This document shows positions 9,340 through 18,552 of a stretch of DNA of 64,000 nucleotides, in pieces. The notes beneath the pieces are model-generated. The model ran no database searches. It had not been told where the DNA came from and saw nothing but the letters and a program-made list of their open reading frames with translations. The stretch covers positions 1 through 64,000 of the forward strand of contig JAXITR010000006.1 of the NCBI GenBank assembly GCA_034679985.1, read 5' to 3'. Numbering within the stretch: the stretch's first letter is position 1; the number at the start of each line of letters is the position of its first letter. The position numbers and the translations under genes are program-made. This DNA is from CAMDTE01 sp034679985. GTDB lineage: Bacteria > Bacteroidota > Bacteroidia > Flavobacteriales > Schleiferiaceae.

Positions 9340-11529
9340 ATGGCAACCGTTCGTTTCATGGGTTTGGCTGAAACCCTCAACCGCAAGCCGGTCGAATTCA
9401 AAGCACCGTTCAAGAAATCGTCTGAGTACTACGGATCCAACGTGTTCAACGACAAAGCCATGCGCGAGTTCCTGACCAAGGAAGCGTATGTTGCCGTGCG
9501 CGGTGCGATGGAGCACGGATCCAAAATTGATCGTTCCATGGCGGATCAAATTGCTTCGGCCATGAAGGCCTGGGCCATGAGCAAGGACGCCATGCACTAC
9601 ACGCACTGGTTTCAACCGTTGACAGGCGCTACCGCTGAAAAGCACGACGCATTTTTTGAGCCCACCGAAGACGGTCGGGCCATTGAGAAATTCAACGGCG
9701 CCATGCTCGTTCAGCAAGAGCCGGACGCATCTTCCTTCCCAAACGGCGGCATTCGCAACACCTTTGAAGCGCGCGGCTACACGGCCTGGGATCCCAGTTC
9801 TCCGGCGTTCATTATGAACGACACGCTGTGCATTCCAACCGTATTCGTTTCCTATACCGGTGAGGCACTGGACTACAAAACGCCTTTGTTGCGCGCCCTG
9901 CAAGTTGTAGACCAGGCAGCAACGCAGGTTTGTCAGTACTTCGACCGCAACGTGACCAAGGTTCACGCCACCCTAGGTTGGGAGCAGGAGTATTTCTTGG
10001 TAGATTCGGCCTATTTCGTTGCTCGTCCGGATTTGGTGATGACCGGCAGAACCTTGGTAGGCCACAGCCCGGCCAAGGGTCAACAATTGGAGGACCACTA
10101 CTTTGGCTCCATTCCGGAGCGGGTTATGCAATTCATGCGCGAGGTTGAGTACGAATCGCACCTGTTGGGCATACCGGTCAAAACCCGACACAACGAGGTG
10201 GCTCCCGCACAGTTTGAGTTTGCACCCATTTTTGAGGAAGCCAACGTTGCGGTAGACCACAATTCGTTGTTTATGGATTTGTTGGAAAAAGTGGCGCGCC
10301 GCCACAATTTCCGCGTGTTGATGCACGAGAAGCCGTTTGCAGGAATCAACGGTTCAGGCAAGCACAACAACTGGTCATTGGCTACCAACACCGGAACGAA
10401 CTTGCTTTCGCCCGGCAAGACGCCCAAGCGCAACTTGCAGTTCTTAACGTTTTTCGTGAACGCTATCGTGGCCGTAGATCGTCATGCAGACCTTCTGCGC
10501 GCTTCAATCGCGTCTGCCAGCAATGATCACCGCTTGGGGGCCAACGAAGCACCTCCGGCCATTATTTCCGTATTCTTGGGGCAGCAGCTGAGTGCCGTCC
10601 TGGACGAATTGGAGAAAGTAGAGAATGGAAAGTTGAGTCCGGAACAAAAAACAGAGCTAAAACTAAACGTAGTGGGCAAGATCCCCGAGATCTTGCTGGA
10701 CAACACGGACCGCAACCGAACCTCTCCCTTCGCGTTTACGGGCAATAAATTTGAGTTCCGCGCGGTAGGGTCTTCGGCGAATTGCGCCCAGTCCATGACG
10801 GTGTTGAATACCATTGTTGCCAATCAGCTTTTTGAGTTCAAGAAGTCTGTGGATTCCTTGATTGAGCAGGGCTTGAAAAAGGACGATGCCCTTTTCAACG
10901 TACTCCGCGACCTCATCTCCACGTCCCACAAGGTTCGTTTTGAAGGAGATGGTTACTCCGACGATTGGAAGAACGAAGCGGCCAAGCGTGGATTGAGCAA
11001 TTTGCCGGATACCCCCCGTGCATTGAAGGCCTATGTTTCCGAATCGTCAAAAGCATTGTTTGAGAAGTTGAATATCTTGAACCACGTTGAGTTGGAAGCT
11101 CGCTACGACATTTTACTGGAGGATTACTTCAAGAAAATTCAAATCGAGAGCCGTACGTTGGGTGATTTGGTGACCAACCACATCCTTCCCACGGCCATGG
11201 CCTACCAAGCGCAGGTAGCGGAAGGCGCGTTAAAGCTCAAATCCCTCTACGACGAAAAGACGTTTGCGCAGTTGGCTAAGCCACAAATGGACTTGGTGAC
11301 CGAGCTGAGCAACCGAATCCATATTTTGACTACCGAGGTTGACGCCATGACGGAAGCGCGGAAAGTAGCAAACAAAATTGAGGATCCAGAAGCGCGTGCA
11401 GTAGCTTATTGCGATACGGTAAAACCTCATTTTGAAACCATCCGTTACCACGTGGATAAATTGGAATTGTCCGTAGATAATGCTCTTTGGCCGCTTCCCA
11501 AGTACCGCGAAATGCTTTACGCGCGTTGA
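9340..11529 (+). CDS. glnN: Glutamine synthetase type III (GlnN)
   Basis: ATP-dependent synthesis of glutamine from glutamate and ammonia; the main ammonium-assimilation step. 729 residues, the size of the GSIII class of Bacteroidota and cyanobacteria rather than the 450-residue GSI. Visible: the GSIII start MATVRFMGLAETLNRKP, WEQEYFLVD in the catalytic core, KTRHNEVAPAQFE, and the ATP-binding block INGSGKHNNWSL. I chose the ATG at 9340, as upstream in-frame codons run through the promoter and terminator region. A single-gene unit bounded by its own promoter and terminator; no PII gene nearby. Confidence 0.95.
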   Translation: MATVRFMGLAETLNRKPVEFKAPFKKSSEYYGSNVFNDKAMREFLTKEAYVAVRGAMEHGSKIDRSMADQIASAMKAWAMSKDAMHYTHWFQPLTGATAEKHDAFFEPTEDGRAIEKFNGAMLVQQEPDASSFPNGGIRNTFEARGYTAWDPSSPAFIMNDTLCIPTVFVSYTGEALDYKTPLLRALQVVDQAATQVCQYFDRNVTKVHATLGWEQEYFLVDSAYFVARPDLVMTGRTLVGHSPAKGQQLEDHYFGSIPERVMQFMREVEYESHLLGIPVKTRHNEVAPAQFEFAPIFEEANVAVDHNSLFMDLLEKVARRHNFRVLMHEKPFAGINGSGKHNNWSLATNTGTNLLSPGKTPKRNLQFLTFFVNAIVAVDRHADLLRASIASASNDHRLGANEAPPAIISVFLGQQLSAVLDELEKVENGKLSPEQKTELKLNVVGKIPEILLDNTDRNRTSPFAFTGNKFEFRAVGSSANCAQSMTVLNTIVANQLFEFKKSVDSLIEQGLKKDDALFNVLRDLISTSHKVRFEGDGYSDDWKNEAAKRGLSNLPDTPRALKAYVSESSKALFEKLNILNHVELEARYDILLEDYFKKIQIESRTLGDLVTNHILPTAMAYQAQVAEGALKLKSLYDEKTFAQLAKPQMDLVTELSNRIHILTTEVDAMTEARKVANKIEDPEARAVAYCDTVKPHFETIRYHVDKLELSVDNALWPLPKYREMLYAR

Positions 11530-11550
11530 GTTAAAGCCGTTGCAGAAAAG

Positions 11551-11586
11551 AAATCCCCCAGTCGTTATGGCTTGGGGGATTTTTAT
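11551..11586 (+). terminator. Rho-independent terminator of glnN
   Basis: AAATCCCCCA (11551-11560) pairs with TGGGGGATTT (11573-11582) across a 12-base loop and continues into a T-rich tail. Located 22 bases after the glnN stop. Confidence 0.85.
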
Positions 11587-11625
11587 TTGCTATTTTAGCC
11601 TTTTGTATACCCATTGGTCAACGCT

Positions 11626-14364
11626 ATGATTCCGACGTCCCGTCTGTCTTCCTTTATCTTGTTTTTGGCAATTTTACCGGTTGTGGCCTGGGGCCAAACC
11701 GTTTCTAAGCCTGCGGCTAAAACTGCTGCCAAAACAACGGTTACGCCCGCTACAACTAAGTCGTCGGGCACCAAAACCGACCCCAAAAAACCCGTAATGG
11801 CCCCTGCAGCCAAGGGTAAGGATTCCGGCAAGGCAAATGCTGTTCAGTCGGTTAAAGAAGCCGCGGAGCCCAAGGAAAAGGAACTGACCCCCGCACAACG
11901 AGCTCAAGCTCAGAAAGCTGCGAAAGCTGAGAAGGTGAAGCGTCCCAGGATTTTGCGCGACGCAGACGATTACTATGCAGCTAAAGAATATTTTAAGGCC
12001 ATTCCACTTTACAAGAAAGGATTTTCCAAAGTAAAGTCTCGTTTGGACAAGGCCGATGTTGCCTTTCGTTTGGGCGAAAGCTACCGATGGACTCGTCGGT
12101 ACAAGGAAGCCAATGCCCAGTACGTTCGAGCAATCAAGTTGGGTTATAAGGATTTAAGTGTCCTGTTGGTGATGGCCGACATGCACAAAGCCTTGGATGA
12201 GTACGAAGAAGCTTTGGTAGCCTATCAAGACTACACCAAGCAAGTACCGGGAGACCCAAGAGGGCCACGCGGGGTTCAATCGTGTAAGGATGCCATGGAT
12301 TGGAAAAAAGCTTTGACGCGGTACCAAGTTGGAAACTTAGGTTCGGTCAACTCCCGTTTCCACGAGGTAGGGTTGTCCTTTTCGGGTAAACCAGACACCT
12401 ACGAGGAGTTGCTCTTTACTTCCTTCCGCGAAGGTGGATTGACCAAACGCCAAGACGGATGGACGGGTGAATTTTTTGCAGACCTCTACACCGCCCAACG
12501 TCAAGCGCCCGCCGGCGCGCCCAAAGCTAAGCGCGGAGCGAAAACCAAACCAAATCCAAAAGCCGCCAAGGACCAAGTGTTCAGCGCGCCTGTTCTGATG
12601 CCAGAACCGCTTAATTCTGCGGACCACGAAGGTGCCGCCGCCTACGACAGCCGCCGCCGCACCTTGTACTTTACCCGATGCATGGACGTTAAGCGCGCCC
12701 AGTTGGGTTGCGCCATCTACGAAACCAAGCGAATGGGGGTGGCGTGGAGCGCTCCAGAGCCGATTGTTTTTACCTCCGATTCTTCCAAAAGTGTAGGCCA
12801 CCCAAGTATTTCTTCGGACGATCAAATGCTCTATTTCGCAGGTGATTTGGACGGAAATAAGGGAGGTAAAGACTTGTGGGTAGCCAAATACGACAAGCGC
12901 AAAAAGAAATGGGGCACGCCCGTCAACTTGGGCGACGCGGTCAACACCTCCGGTGACGAACTGTTCCCCTTCGTTCACGACGATGGATTCCTGTATTTTT
13001 CCTCCGACGGTTTGCCAGGTATGGGCGGAATGGACCTGTTCCGCGTTGAATTAGGCGCCGACGGTTTGCCCAATGGCGAACCCGAAAACCTGCGTTTCCC
13101 CATCAATTCCAAGAACGATGACATCAACTTCGTGCTTCGCCCGGGCGGCCTGCAAGACGGGTACTTCATCTCCAACCGCGACGGAGGTAAGGGCGGATAC
13201 GACGTTTGGACTTTTTACGAAGTACCGCTGACTTACAAAATTCAGGGCAGTGTGGTGTCCGCAAAAACGGGTCGTCCGATTGCTGCGGCCAACGTGAAAA
13301 TTACCGGATCCGACGGCTTTACGCACTCGTTGATCACGAGCAAGGAAGGGACGTTTGAATACGAATCCGATAAACTTAGTGGTGATGTGACGTATACTTT
13401 TTCTTTGGAGAAAAAGAAATTTTTGAATGCAAGCGGCACCACCAACACGGTAGCTCTTGCTTTGGACAAGTACGCGTATCAGGACGACAAAAATACCTAC
13501 CTGCACACCATGAGTTTTGTGGGCAAGATGGACCCCATTGAGGTTCCAATTGTGTTGCCCAACGTGTTCTTTGATTTGGCGAAGTGGGAGTTGCGTCCGG
13601 AATCCAAAGCTGCACTGGATTCGGTATACAAGATTTTGTTGACCAACCCCAATATTGCTATTGAACTGCGTTCGCACACGGACTTCCGCGATACCGACGA
13701 GAAGAACCAAGTGTTGTCGCAAAATCGAGCACAATCTTGTGTGGACTACTTGATTTCAAAAGGCATTAAGGCAGACCGTTTGGGTGCCGTAGGTATGGGC
13801 GAGAAAGAACCCTTCTCCATCCCGGAGGGGTACAAAGGGTACGGTGCAGCTGATTTTCTCGCCGGCACGGCCCTGAGCGAACGGTTCATCAAGACGTTGC
13901 CTGCGCCCAAGCAAGAGGTAGCCCATCAGATCAACCGTCGGACGGACTTTAAAGTGGTGCGTGACGACTACGCCCCGCCGTACGATCCTGCGCAGGAAAT
14001 GGATGTGGCTTCTTTGGCTGCTGAGGAAGCCAAAAAAGTTAAAGTCGCACCGAAAGGAGAATTCTACACGGTTGGCGACAAAGACAACTTCACCACCATC
14101 TGCCGCAATACCTCCTTGACCATCACCGATTTGAAGAAGCTGAACGGAGGCTTGCGCGGTGTTCGCGTTTTCCCAGGCATGAAGTTGAAGGTGACTTTGG
14201 GCGGCGATTACGCGGAGTTTGATGCGTCCAATCGTTTGGTTCAGTACGAGGAAACTTGGGGGTCCATTGCCAAGGCGTTGGAGTTGAAGGAGAAGGAGCT
14301 GAAGGCCCTGAATCCAGACATCGACGACGACTTGTTGCCCGGCATGTACATCCGCGTGAAGTAA
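11626..14364 (+). CDS. PorE-like OmpA-family protein: TPR, beta-propeller, CRD, OmpA and two LysM
   Basis: 912 residues, starting at the ATG at 11626 with signal peptide MIPTSRLSSFILFLAILPVVAWGQ. Order: Ala/Lys/Pro-rich linker (25-100), TPR-like helices (105-210), PD40-type propeller (235-525; blades such as LYFAGDLDGNKGGKDLWV), carboxypeptidase-regulatory-like domain (530-620), OmpA peptidoglycan-binding domain (about 640-765; FFDLAKWELRPES, LRSHTDFR, LSQNRAQSCVDYL), then two LysM repeats (about 812-860 and 873-912). The first four domains match PorE of the type IX secretion system (known from Porphyromonas). The double LysM tail would add a second cell-wall anchor. Likely a periplasmic tether; the PorE assignment is inference, and related gliding/OmpA proteins are alternatives. 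Confidence 0.82.
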   Translation: MIPTSRLSSFILFLAILPVVAWGQTVSKPAAKTAAKTTVTPATTKSSGTKTDPKKPVMAPAAKGKDSGKANAVQSVKEAAEPKEKELTPAQRAQAQKAAKAEKVKRPRILRDADDYYAAKEYFKAIPLYKKGFSKVKSRLDKADVAFRLGESYRWTRRYKEANAQYVRAIKLGYKDLSVLLVMADMHKALDEYEEALVAYQDYTKQVPGDPRGPRGVQSCKDAMDWKKALTRYQVGNLGSVNSRFHEVGLSFSGKPDTYEELLFTSFREGGLTKRQDGWTGEFFADLYTAQRQAPAGAPKAKRGAKTKPNPKAAKDQVFSAPVLMPEPLNSADHEGAAAYDSRRRTLYFTRCMDVKRAQLGCAIYETKRMGVAWSAPEPIVFTSDSSKSVGHPSISSDDQMLYFAGDLDGNKGGKDLWVAKYDKRKKKWGTPVNLGDAVNTSGDELFPFVHDDGFLYFSSDGLPGMGGMDLFRVELGADGLPNGEPENLRFPINSKNDDINFVLRPGGLQDGYFISNRDGGKGGYDVWTFYEVPLTYKIQGSVVSAKTGRPIAAANVKITGSDGFTHSLITSKEGTFEYESDKLSGDVTYTFSLEKKKFLNASGTTNTVALALDKYAYQDDKNTYLHTMSFVGKMDPIEVPIVLPNVFFDLAKWELRPESKAALDSVYKILLTNPNIAIELRSHTDFRDTDEKNQVLSQNRAQSCVDYLISKGIKADRLGAVGMGEKEPFSIPEGYKGYGAADFLAGTALSERFIKTLPAPKQEVAHQINRRTDFKVVRDDYAPPYDPAQEMDVASLAAEEAKKVKVAPKGEFYTVGDKDNFTTICRNTSLTITDLKKLNGGLRGVRVFPGMKLKVTLGGDYAEFDASNRLVQYEETWGSIAKALELKEKELKALNPDIDDDLLPGMYIRVK

Positions 14365-14375
14365 GGGACAAGCCG

Positions 14376-14383
14376 TACCTTTG
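14376..14383 (+). promoter_or_regulatory. -7 element of purM, leaderless spacing
   Basis: TACCTTTG matches TAnnTTTG and ends only 5 bases before the purM ATG at 14389, predicting a leaderless or near-leaderless transcript. Confidence 0.6.
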
Positions 14384-14388
14384 CGCCC

Positions 14389-15573
14389 ATGGAGCAAAGT
14401 GCGCGTTATGCCGGCCGGGGAGTGTCTTCCGGCAAAGAAGAAGTCCATCGCGCCATTGCGCATTTGGATAAAGGATTGTTTCCCAAAGCCTTCTGTAAAA
14501 TCGTCCCGGATGATTTAACGGGGTCGGAAGAGCACTGTTTGGTGATGCATGCCGACGGCGCCGGAACCAAGAGTTCCTTGGCTTATCTTGTATGGAAAGA
14601 AACCGGCGATTTGTCGGTTTGGAAGGGCATTGCGCAAGATGCCCTGGTCATGAATCTGGACGACTTGTTGTGCGTAGGCGCTTTGGGTCCCATTTTGGTC
14701 AGCAGCACCATCGGTCGCAACAAGGCGCGCATCCCCGGAGAAGTTATTTCTGCCTTGATTGGTGGTACCGAAACGTTGTTGGAAGAATTGCGCGGGTTGG
14801 GAATCGACATCCGCTCGACGGGCGGAGAAACCGCGGATTTGGGTGACTTGGTTCGGACCGTTGTGGTGGATTCCACGGTGGTGGCACGCATGCGTCGGGA
14901 CGAGGTCATCGACAACTCCAGAATTCGTCCCGGGGACGTCATTGTGGGGTGGGCCTCAGACGGCCAAGCGTCCTACGAGGATTCGTACAACGGCGGCATG
15001 GGCTCCAACGGCTTGACTTCTGCCCGGCACGACGTTTTCAAAAAGGAATTGGCCGCGCGGTATCCGGAGAGTTTTGCCCCCGAAGTGGATTCGTCGCTGG
15101 TATACACCGGCTCGTACGGATTGACCGATTCTGTTGCTGGGTCCCCACTGGACGCGGGTCGTTTGGTTTTGAGCCCTACGCGTACGTACGCCCCTGTTGT
15201 AAAAGAATTACTGTCCACCCACCGCTCCGCGGTGCACGGCATGGTGCACTGTTCCGGTGGCGGTCAGACGAAAGTTTTGCATTTTGTAGAAGGTGTGCAT
15301 GTGGTGAAGGATCAATTGTTTCCCGTGCCGGTTTTGTTTGAAACCATTCAAAAAGAGTCGGGTACTCCGTGGAACGAAATGTACCAGGTGTTCAACATGG
15401 GCCACCGCATGGAAATTTACCTTTCTCCTGAGGACGCACCCGCGGCCCTAGCAGCAGCGCATAAATTTGGAATTGCGGCGCAGATTGTAGGTCGGGTAGA
15501 GGAGGCCCCAGCGGGCGCTAAGGCATCGCTGGAGCTGCGCACCCCGCACGGGAATTTTAGCTACGGCGGATGA
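14389..15573 (+). CDS. purM: Phosphoribosylformylglycinamidine cyclo-ligase (AIR synthase)
   Basis: Converts FGAM to AIR in purine biosynthesis; cytosolic. 394 residues, longer than the roughly 345 of E. coli PurM but in line with the Bacteroidota form (family knowledge). Visible: MHADGAGTKSSLAY (the family's GVGTK-like loop), QDALVMNLDDLLCVGA, GGETADLGD, and a C-terminal half with HCSGGGQTKVLHF. The start ATG lies 5 bases after a TACCTTTG element. It overlaps prfA by ATGA (15570-15573), suggesting translational coupling; purM-prfA-pyrF appear to form one operon. Confidence 0.92.
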   Translation: MEQSARYAGRGVSSGKEEVHRAIAHLDKGLFPKAFCKIVPDDLTGSEEHCLVMHADGAGTKSSLAYLVWKETGDLSVWKGIAQDALVMNLDDLLCVGALGPILVSSTIGRNKARIPGEVISALIGGTETLLEELRGLGIDIRSTGGETADLGDLVRTVVVDSTVVARMRRDEVIDNSRIRPGDVIVGWASDGQASYEDSYNGGMGSNGLTSARHDVFKKELAARYPESFAPEVDSSLVYTGSYGLTDSVAGSPLDAGRLVLSPTRTYAPVVKELLSTHRSAVHGMVHCSGGGQTKVLHFVEGVHVVKDQLFPVPVLFETIQKESGTPWNEMYQVFNMGHRMEIYLSPEDAPAALAAAHKFGIAAQIVGRVEEAPAGAKASLELRTPHGNFSYGG

Positions 15574-16646
15574 GTTTTGTAGACAAATTAAACGCGTTGG
15601 CCCAGCGGTTCGACGAGGTCAACGATTTGTTGATTCAGCCGGAGGTTTCTGCGGATCCGCCGCGCGCCATTCGCCTCAACCGGGAATACAAAACCTTGTT
15701 GCCTGTGGTGGAGGCGCGTGCCAAGTATTTGCGTTTGCTGGAGAACGAAACGGAGGCGCGGGATTTGCTGCAGCACGAGAAAGATTCGGAACTGCGTTCG
15801 ATGGCCAAGGAAGAATTGGACCGTTTGCTGCCGGAATTGGAAGTTTTGGAAGCGGAAATCAAACAGTTGCTGGTTCCCAAGGATCCCGAAGACGCAAAGA
15901 ATGCAGTTTTGGAAATTCGTGCGGGTACCGGAGGAGATGAAGCTGGATTGTTCGCAGCGGACCTCTTCCGGATGTACGCCCGGTACTTGGATGAGAAAGG
16001 CTGGAAGTACACGGTTTTGTCCGCAACCGAAGGCACGCTCGGCGGGTACAAAGAAGTCAGCGTTGAGGTCTCTGGCGAAGAGGTCTACGGTACCTTGAAG
16101 TACGAATCTGGAGTGCACCGCGTTCAGCGCGTGCCGGCCACGGAAAGCCAAGGCCGCGTTCACACCTCGGCCGCAACGGTTGCCGTATTGCCGGAGGCAG
16201 ACGAACTGGACGTGCAGATCAACGATACGGACATCCGCAAAGACACCTTTCGTTCCAGCGGTGCCGGCGGTCAGCACGTGAACAAAACGGAATCGGGTGT
16301 TCGGTTGACCCACTTGCCCACCAACACGGTGGTAGAGTGCCAAGACGGTCGCTCCCAGCACCAGAACTACGATCAAGCGTTGAAGGTCTTGCGTGCCCGA
16401 ATATGGGATGCAGCTCGCGCAGAACGCGACAAGGCCATTTCCGAACACCGAAAATCGTTGGTGAGCACGGGCGATCGAAGTGCCAAAATCCGGACCTACA
16501 ATTATCCCCAGGGGCGGGTTACGGACCACCGAATTGGCTTCACGGTATACAACTTACCGGAGGTCATGAACGGTCAAATTCATAAATTTATTGAAGAACT
16601 TCAGGTGGCTGAAAATGCGGAACGCTTGAAAGAAGGAACCGAATAA
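15570..16646 (+). CDS. prfA: Peptide chain release factor 1
   Basis: Recognises UAA/UAG in the ribosomal A site and triggers peptide release. 358 residues, the usual length. The universal GGQ hydrolysis motif occurs as SSGAGGQHVNKTESGVR, and the stop-codon tripeptide is PAT in VPATESQGRVHTS, which is the PxT form of RF1 rather than SPF of RF2. The N-terminal helical domain precedes EIRAGTGGDEAGLF. The start is fixed by the 4-base overlap with purM. pyrF follows after 7 bases. Confidence 0.96.
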   Translation: MSFVDKLNALAQRFDEVNDLLIQPEVSADPPRAIRLNREYKTLLPVVEARAKYLRLLENETEARDLLQHEKDSELRSMAKEELDRLLPELEVLEAEIKQLLVPKDPEDAKNAVLEIRAGTGGDEAGLFAADLFRMYARYLDEKGWKYTVLSATEGTLGGYKEVSVEVSGEEVYGTLKYESGVHRVQRVPATESQGRVHTSAATVAVLPEADELDVQINDTDIRKDTFRSSGAGGQHVNKTESGVRLTHLPTNTVVECQDGRSQHQNYDQALKVLRARIWDAARAERDKAISEHRKSLVSTGDRSAKIRTYNYPQGRVTDHRIGFTVYNLPEVMNGQIHKFIEELQVAENAERLKEGTE

Positions 16647-16653
16647 AGAGCCC

Positions 16654-17534
16654 ATGAATTACCACGATTTAGTCTATGCTGTTGAGTCCCGCCAATCCGT
16701 TTTGTGCGTGGGCCTGGATTCCGACGTTTCCAAGCTTCCGAGCGGTTTTGCTGCAAAGCCGTCATCGCTGGCGGACTTCAACAAAGCCATCATCGACGCA
16801 ACGGCTGAGTGCGCTGTAGCCTACAAGCCAAACTTGGCGTTTTACGAGGCTTACGGTTTGGAAGGATGGAAAGCCTTGGAGGAGACCATTGGCTATTTGC
16901 GCAGCCAATACCCCGGTCATTTGACCATCGCAGACGCCAAACGTGGTGACATCGGCAACACGGCCTCACAGTACGCAAAAGGACTGTTGCAGGAGTTGGG
17001 CTTTGATGCCATCACGGTAGCGCCCTACATGGGGCGGGACAGTGTAGAACCCTTTTTGTTGCCGGACAAGTGGGCCGTGGTTTTGGCGCTGACCAGCAAC
17101 GGAGGCGCAGATGATTTTCAACAGCAACGCATGGCCGACGGCCGTCCTTTGTATGCCCATGTGTTGGAGCGCGTATCCCAATGGATTCCCACCGAACAGC
17201 GGATGTTGTGGTGGGCGCGACACGTCCGGAGGGATTGGCGCACGTACGTACGCTGGCGGAGGATAGCTACTTCTTGGTTCCGGGCGTTGGCGCCCAAGGC
17301 GGAAGCGTGACGGAAGTGCTGGGTGCGGCAGGTTGGAAAAACCGCCCGGGCGTTGGGGTGTTGATCAACGCCTCGCGTTCCATTCAGTACGCTTCCAGCG
17401 GTTCGGACTTCGCCGCAGCTGCAGGGCTAGAAGCTGCTGCCCTGCAAACGCAAATGGCTCATTGGATGCAGACCGAACGCGCTTGGACGGACGCTGAGGC
17501 GTCCGCAGATGCCGCTCCTTTAGATCGAGAATAG
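16654..17534 (+). pseudogene. pyrF: Orotidine-5'-phosphate decarboxylase with a one-base frameshift
   Basis: OMP decarboxylase makes UMP, the last step of pyrimidine synthesis. Frame one (from ATG 16654) encodes the type 2 (PyrF/Ura3 subgroup) core, with FNKAIIDAT and the catalytic DAKRGDIG. It then derails after IPTEQ at about 17199 and would end at 17310. The conserved rest (DVVVGATRPEG, LVPGVGAQGGS, NASRSIQYAS) continues in another frame to 17534. Restoring one missing base around 17197-17204 gives a 293-residue intact protein. No slippery heptamer is obvious. A sequencing or assembly deletion is most likely, as the gene is normally essential without uracil; a real lesion is possible. Confidence 0.88.
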
Positions 17535-17535
17535 C

Positions 17536-18456
17536 GTGGAACTGCCGGTTGCACCCGCTACCCGCATCCTGTTGACCGGTGCCAACGGCCTCCTGGGGCA
17601 AAAATTCGTGCGTCTGTGCGCGGATCAGCCCGGTGTGGAGTTGCTGGCAACGGCACGAGGTCCGGAACGCATTGGTGCTGCATTGAACGCCTCCAACGTT
17701 GATTATCGATCCTTGGACATCGAGACTCCCGCAGATTGGGAGGGCGCCCTGCATGATTTTCGTCCGGATGTGGTGCTCCATGCGGCGGCCATGACGCAGG
17801 TGGATGATTGCGAAAAAGAGTCGGTAGTGTGCCAGCGTTTGAACGTGGACGCCGTTCGGTTGGGCGCGGAATGCAGCAGTCGTCATGGGGCTCATTTTGT
17901 ATTGCTCAGCACCGACTTTGTGTTTGATGGGGCACACGGCCCTTACGACGAAACCGCAATGCCCAACCCTTTGAGTGTGTACGGACGTTCCAAGTACGAT
18001 GCGGAACAAATCGTTCAAAGCTTACCAACCCCCTGGTCCATTGTGCGCACGGTGCTGGTGGTGGGGCAGGTAGAAGGACTCAGCAGAAGCAACATCGTTT
18101 TGTGGGCCTCAAATTCGCTGCGCGCAGGCAAATCGTTACCGGTGGTGGTGGACCAATGGCGCAGTCCCACCTTTGCGGAGGACCTGGCCCGCGGTTGCTT
18201 GGCCGTGGCACAACGCCGTGCTCAAGGGATTTACCACATCAGCGGGGGCGAAACGCTTTCTGTCTTTGATTTTGTGGTGCGCATAGCACAAGTGTTTCAG
18301 CTCGACGCCACCCTGATCCAACCTGTTTCTACCAAATCCCTGGCCCAGCCGGCCCAACGACCCGCCAGAACCGGTTTTGTATTGGACAAAGCTCGTCGTG
18401 ATTTGGCGTACGAACCAACCCCATTGGATGAGGTGATTGCTGCCTGCGGAAGCTGA
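17536..18456 (+). CDS. RmlD-like NAD(P)-dependent sugar reductase (SDR family)
   Basis: 306-residue extended short-chain dehydrogenase. An N-terminal Rossmann motif, TGANGLLGQKF, is followed by HAAAMTQVDDCE, the serine strand LLSTDFVFDG and the catalytic YGRSK (YxxxK). The closest family is dTDP-4-dehydrorhamnose reductase (RmlD), which makes dTDP-L-rhamnose, but no rml cluster is adjacent; an rmlC homologue lies 35 kb away. The start is the GTG at 17536, one base after the pyrF stop, so it is probably cotranscribed with purM-prfA-pyrF. The exact sugar substrate cannot be read from sequence. Confidence 0.8.
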   Translation: MELPVAPATRILLTGANGLLGQKFVRLCADQPGVELLATARGPERIGAALNASNVDYRSLDIETPADWEGALHDFRPDVVLHAAAMTQVDDCEKESVVCQRLNVDAVRLGAECSSRHGAHFVLLSTDFVFDGAHGPYDETAMPNPLSVYGRSKYDAEQIVQSLPTPWSIVRTVLVVGQVEGLSRSNIVLWASNSLRAGKSLPVVVDQWRSPTFAEDLARGCLAVAQRRAQGIYHISGGETLSVFDFVVRIAQVFQLDATLIQPVSTKSLAQPAQRPARTGFVLDKARRDLAYEPTPLDEVIAACGS

Positions 18457-18504
18457 GCGAATGGGGCTTTTGCGGATTTAAACGTCTGTCCCAAATCGAT
18501 TCCT

Positions 18505-18512
18505 TATATTCG
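18505..18512 (+). promoter_or_regulatory. Possible -7 element for the SNF transporter
   Basis: TATATTCG is one base off TAnnTTTG, 40 bases before the transporter ATG in a 96-base intergenic gap. Confidence 0.35.
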
Positions 18513-18552
18513 CAAACGAACCGGCTCATTTGGGCCCGACTGCCATTGCTTT

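Noticed and set aside
17181..17310. Programmed frameshift in pyrF
   Set aside because: No slippery heptamer or downstream pseudoknot seen; a simple one-base deletion explains it better.
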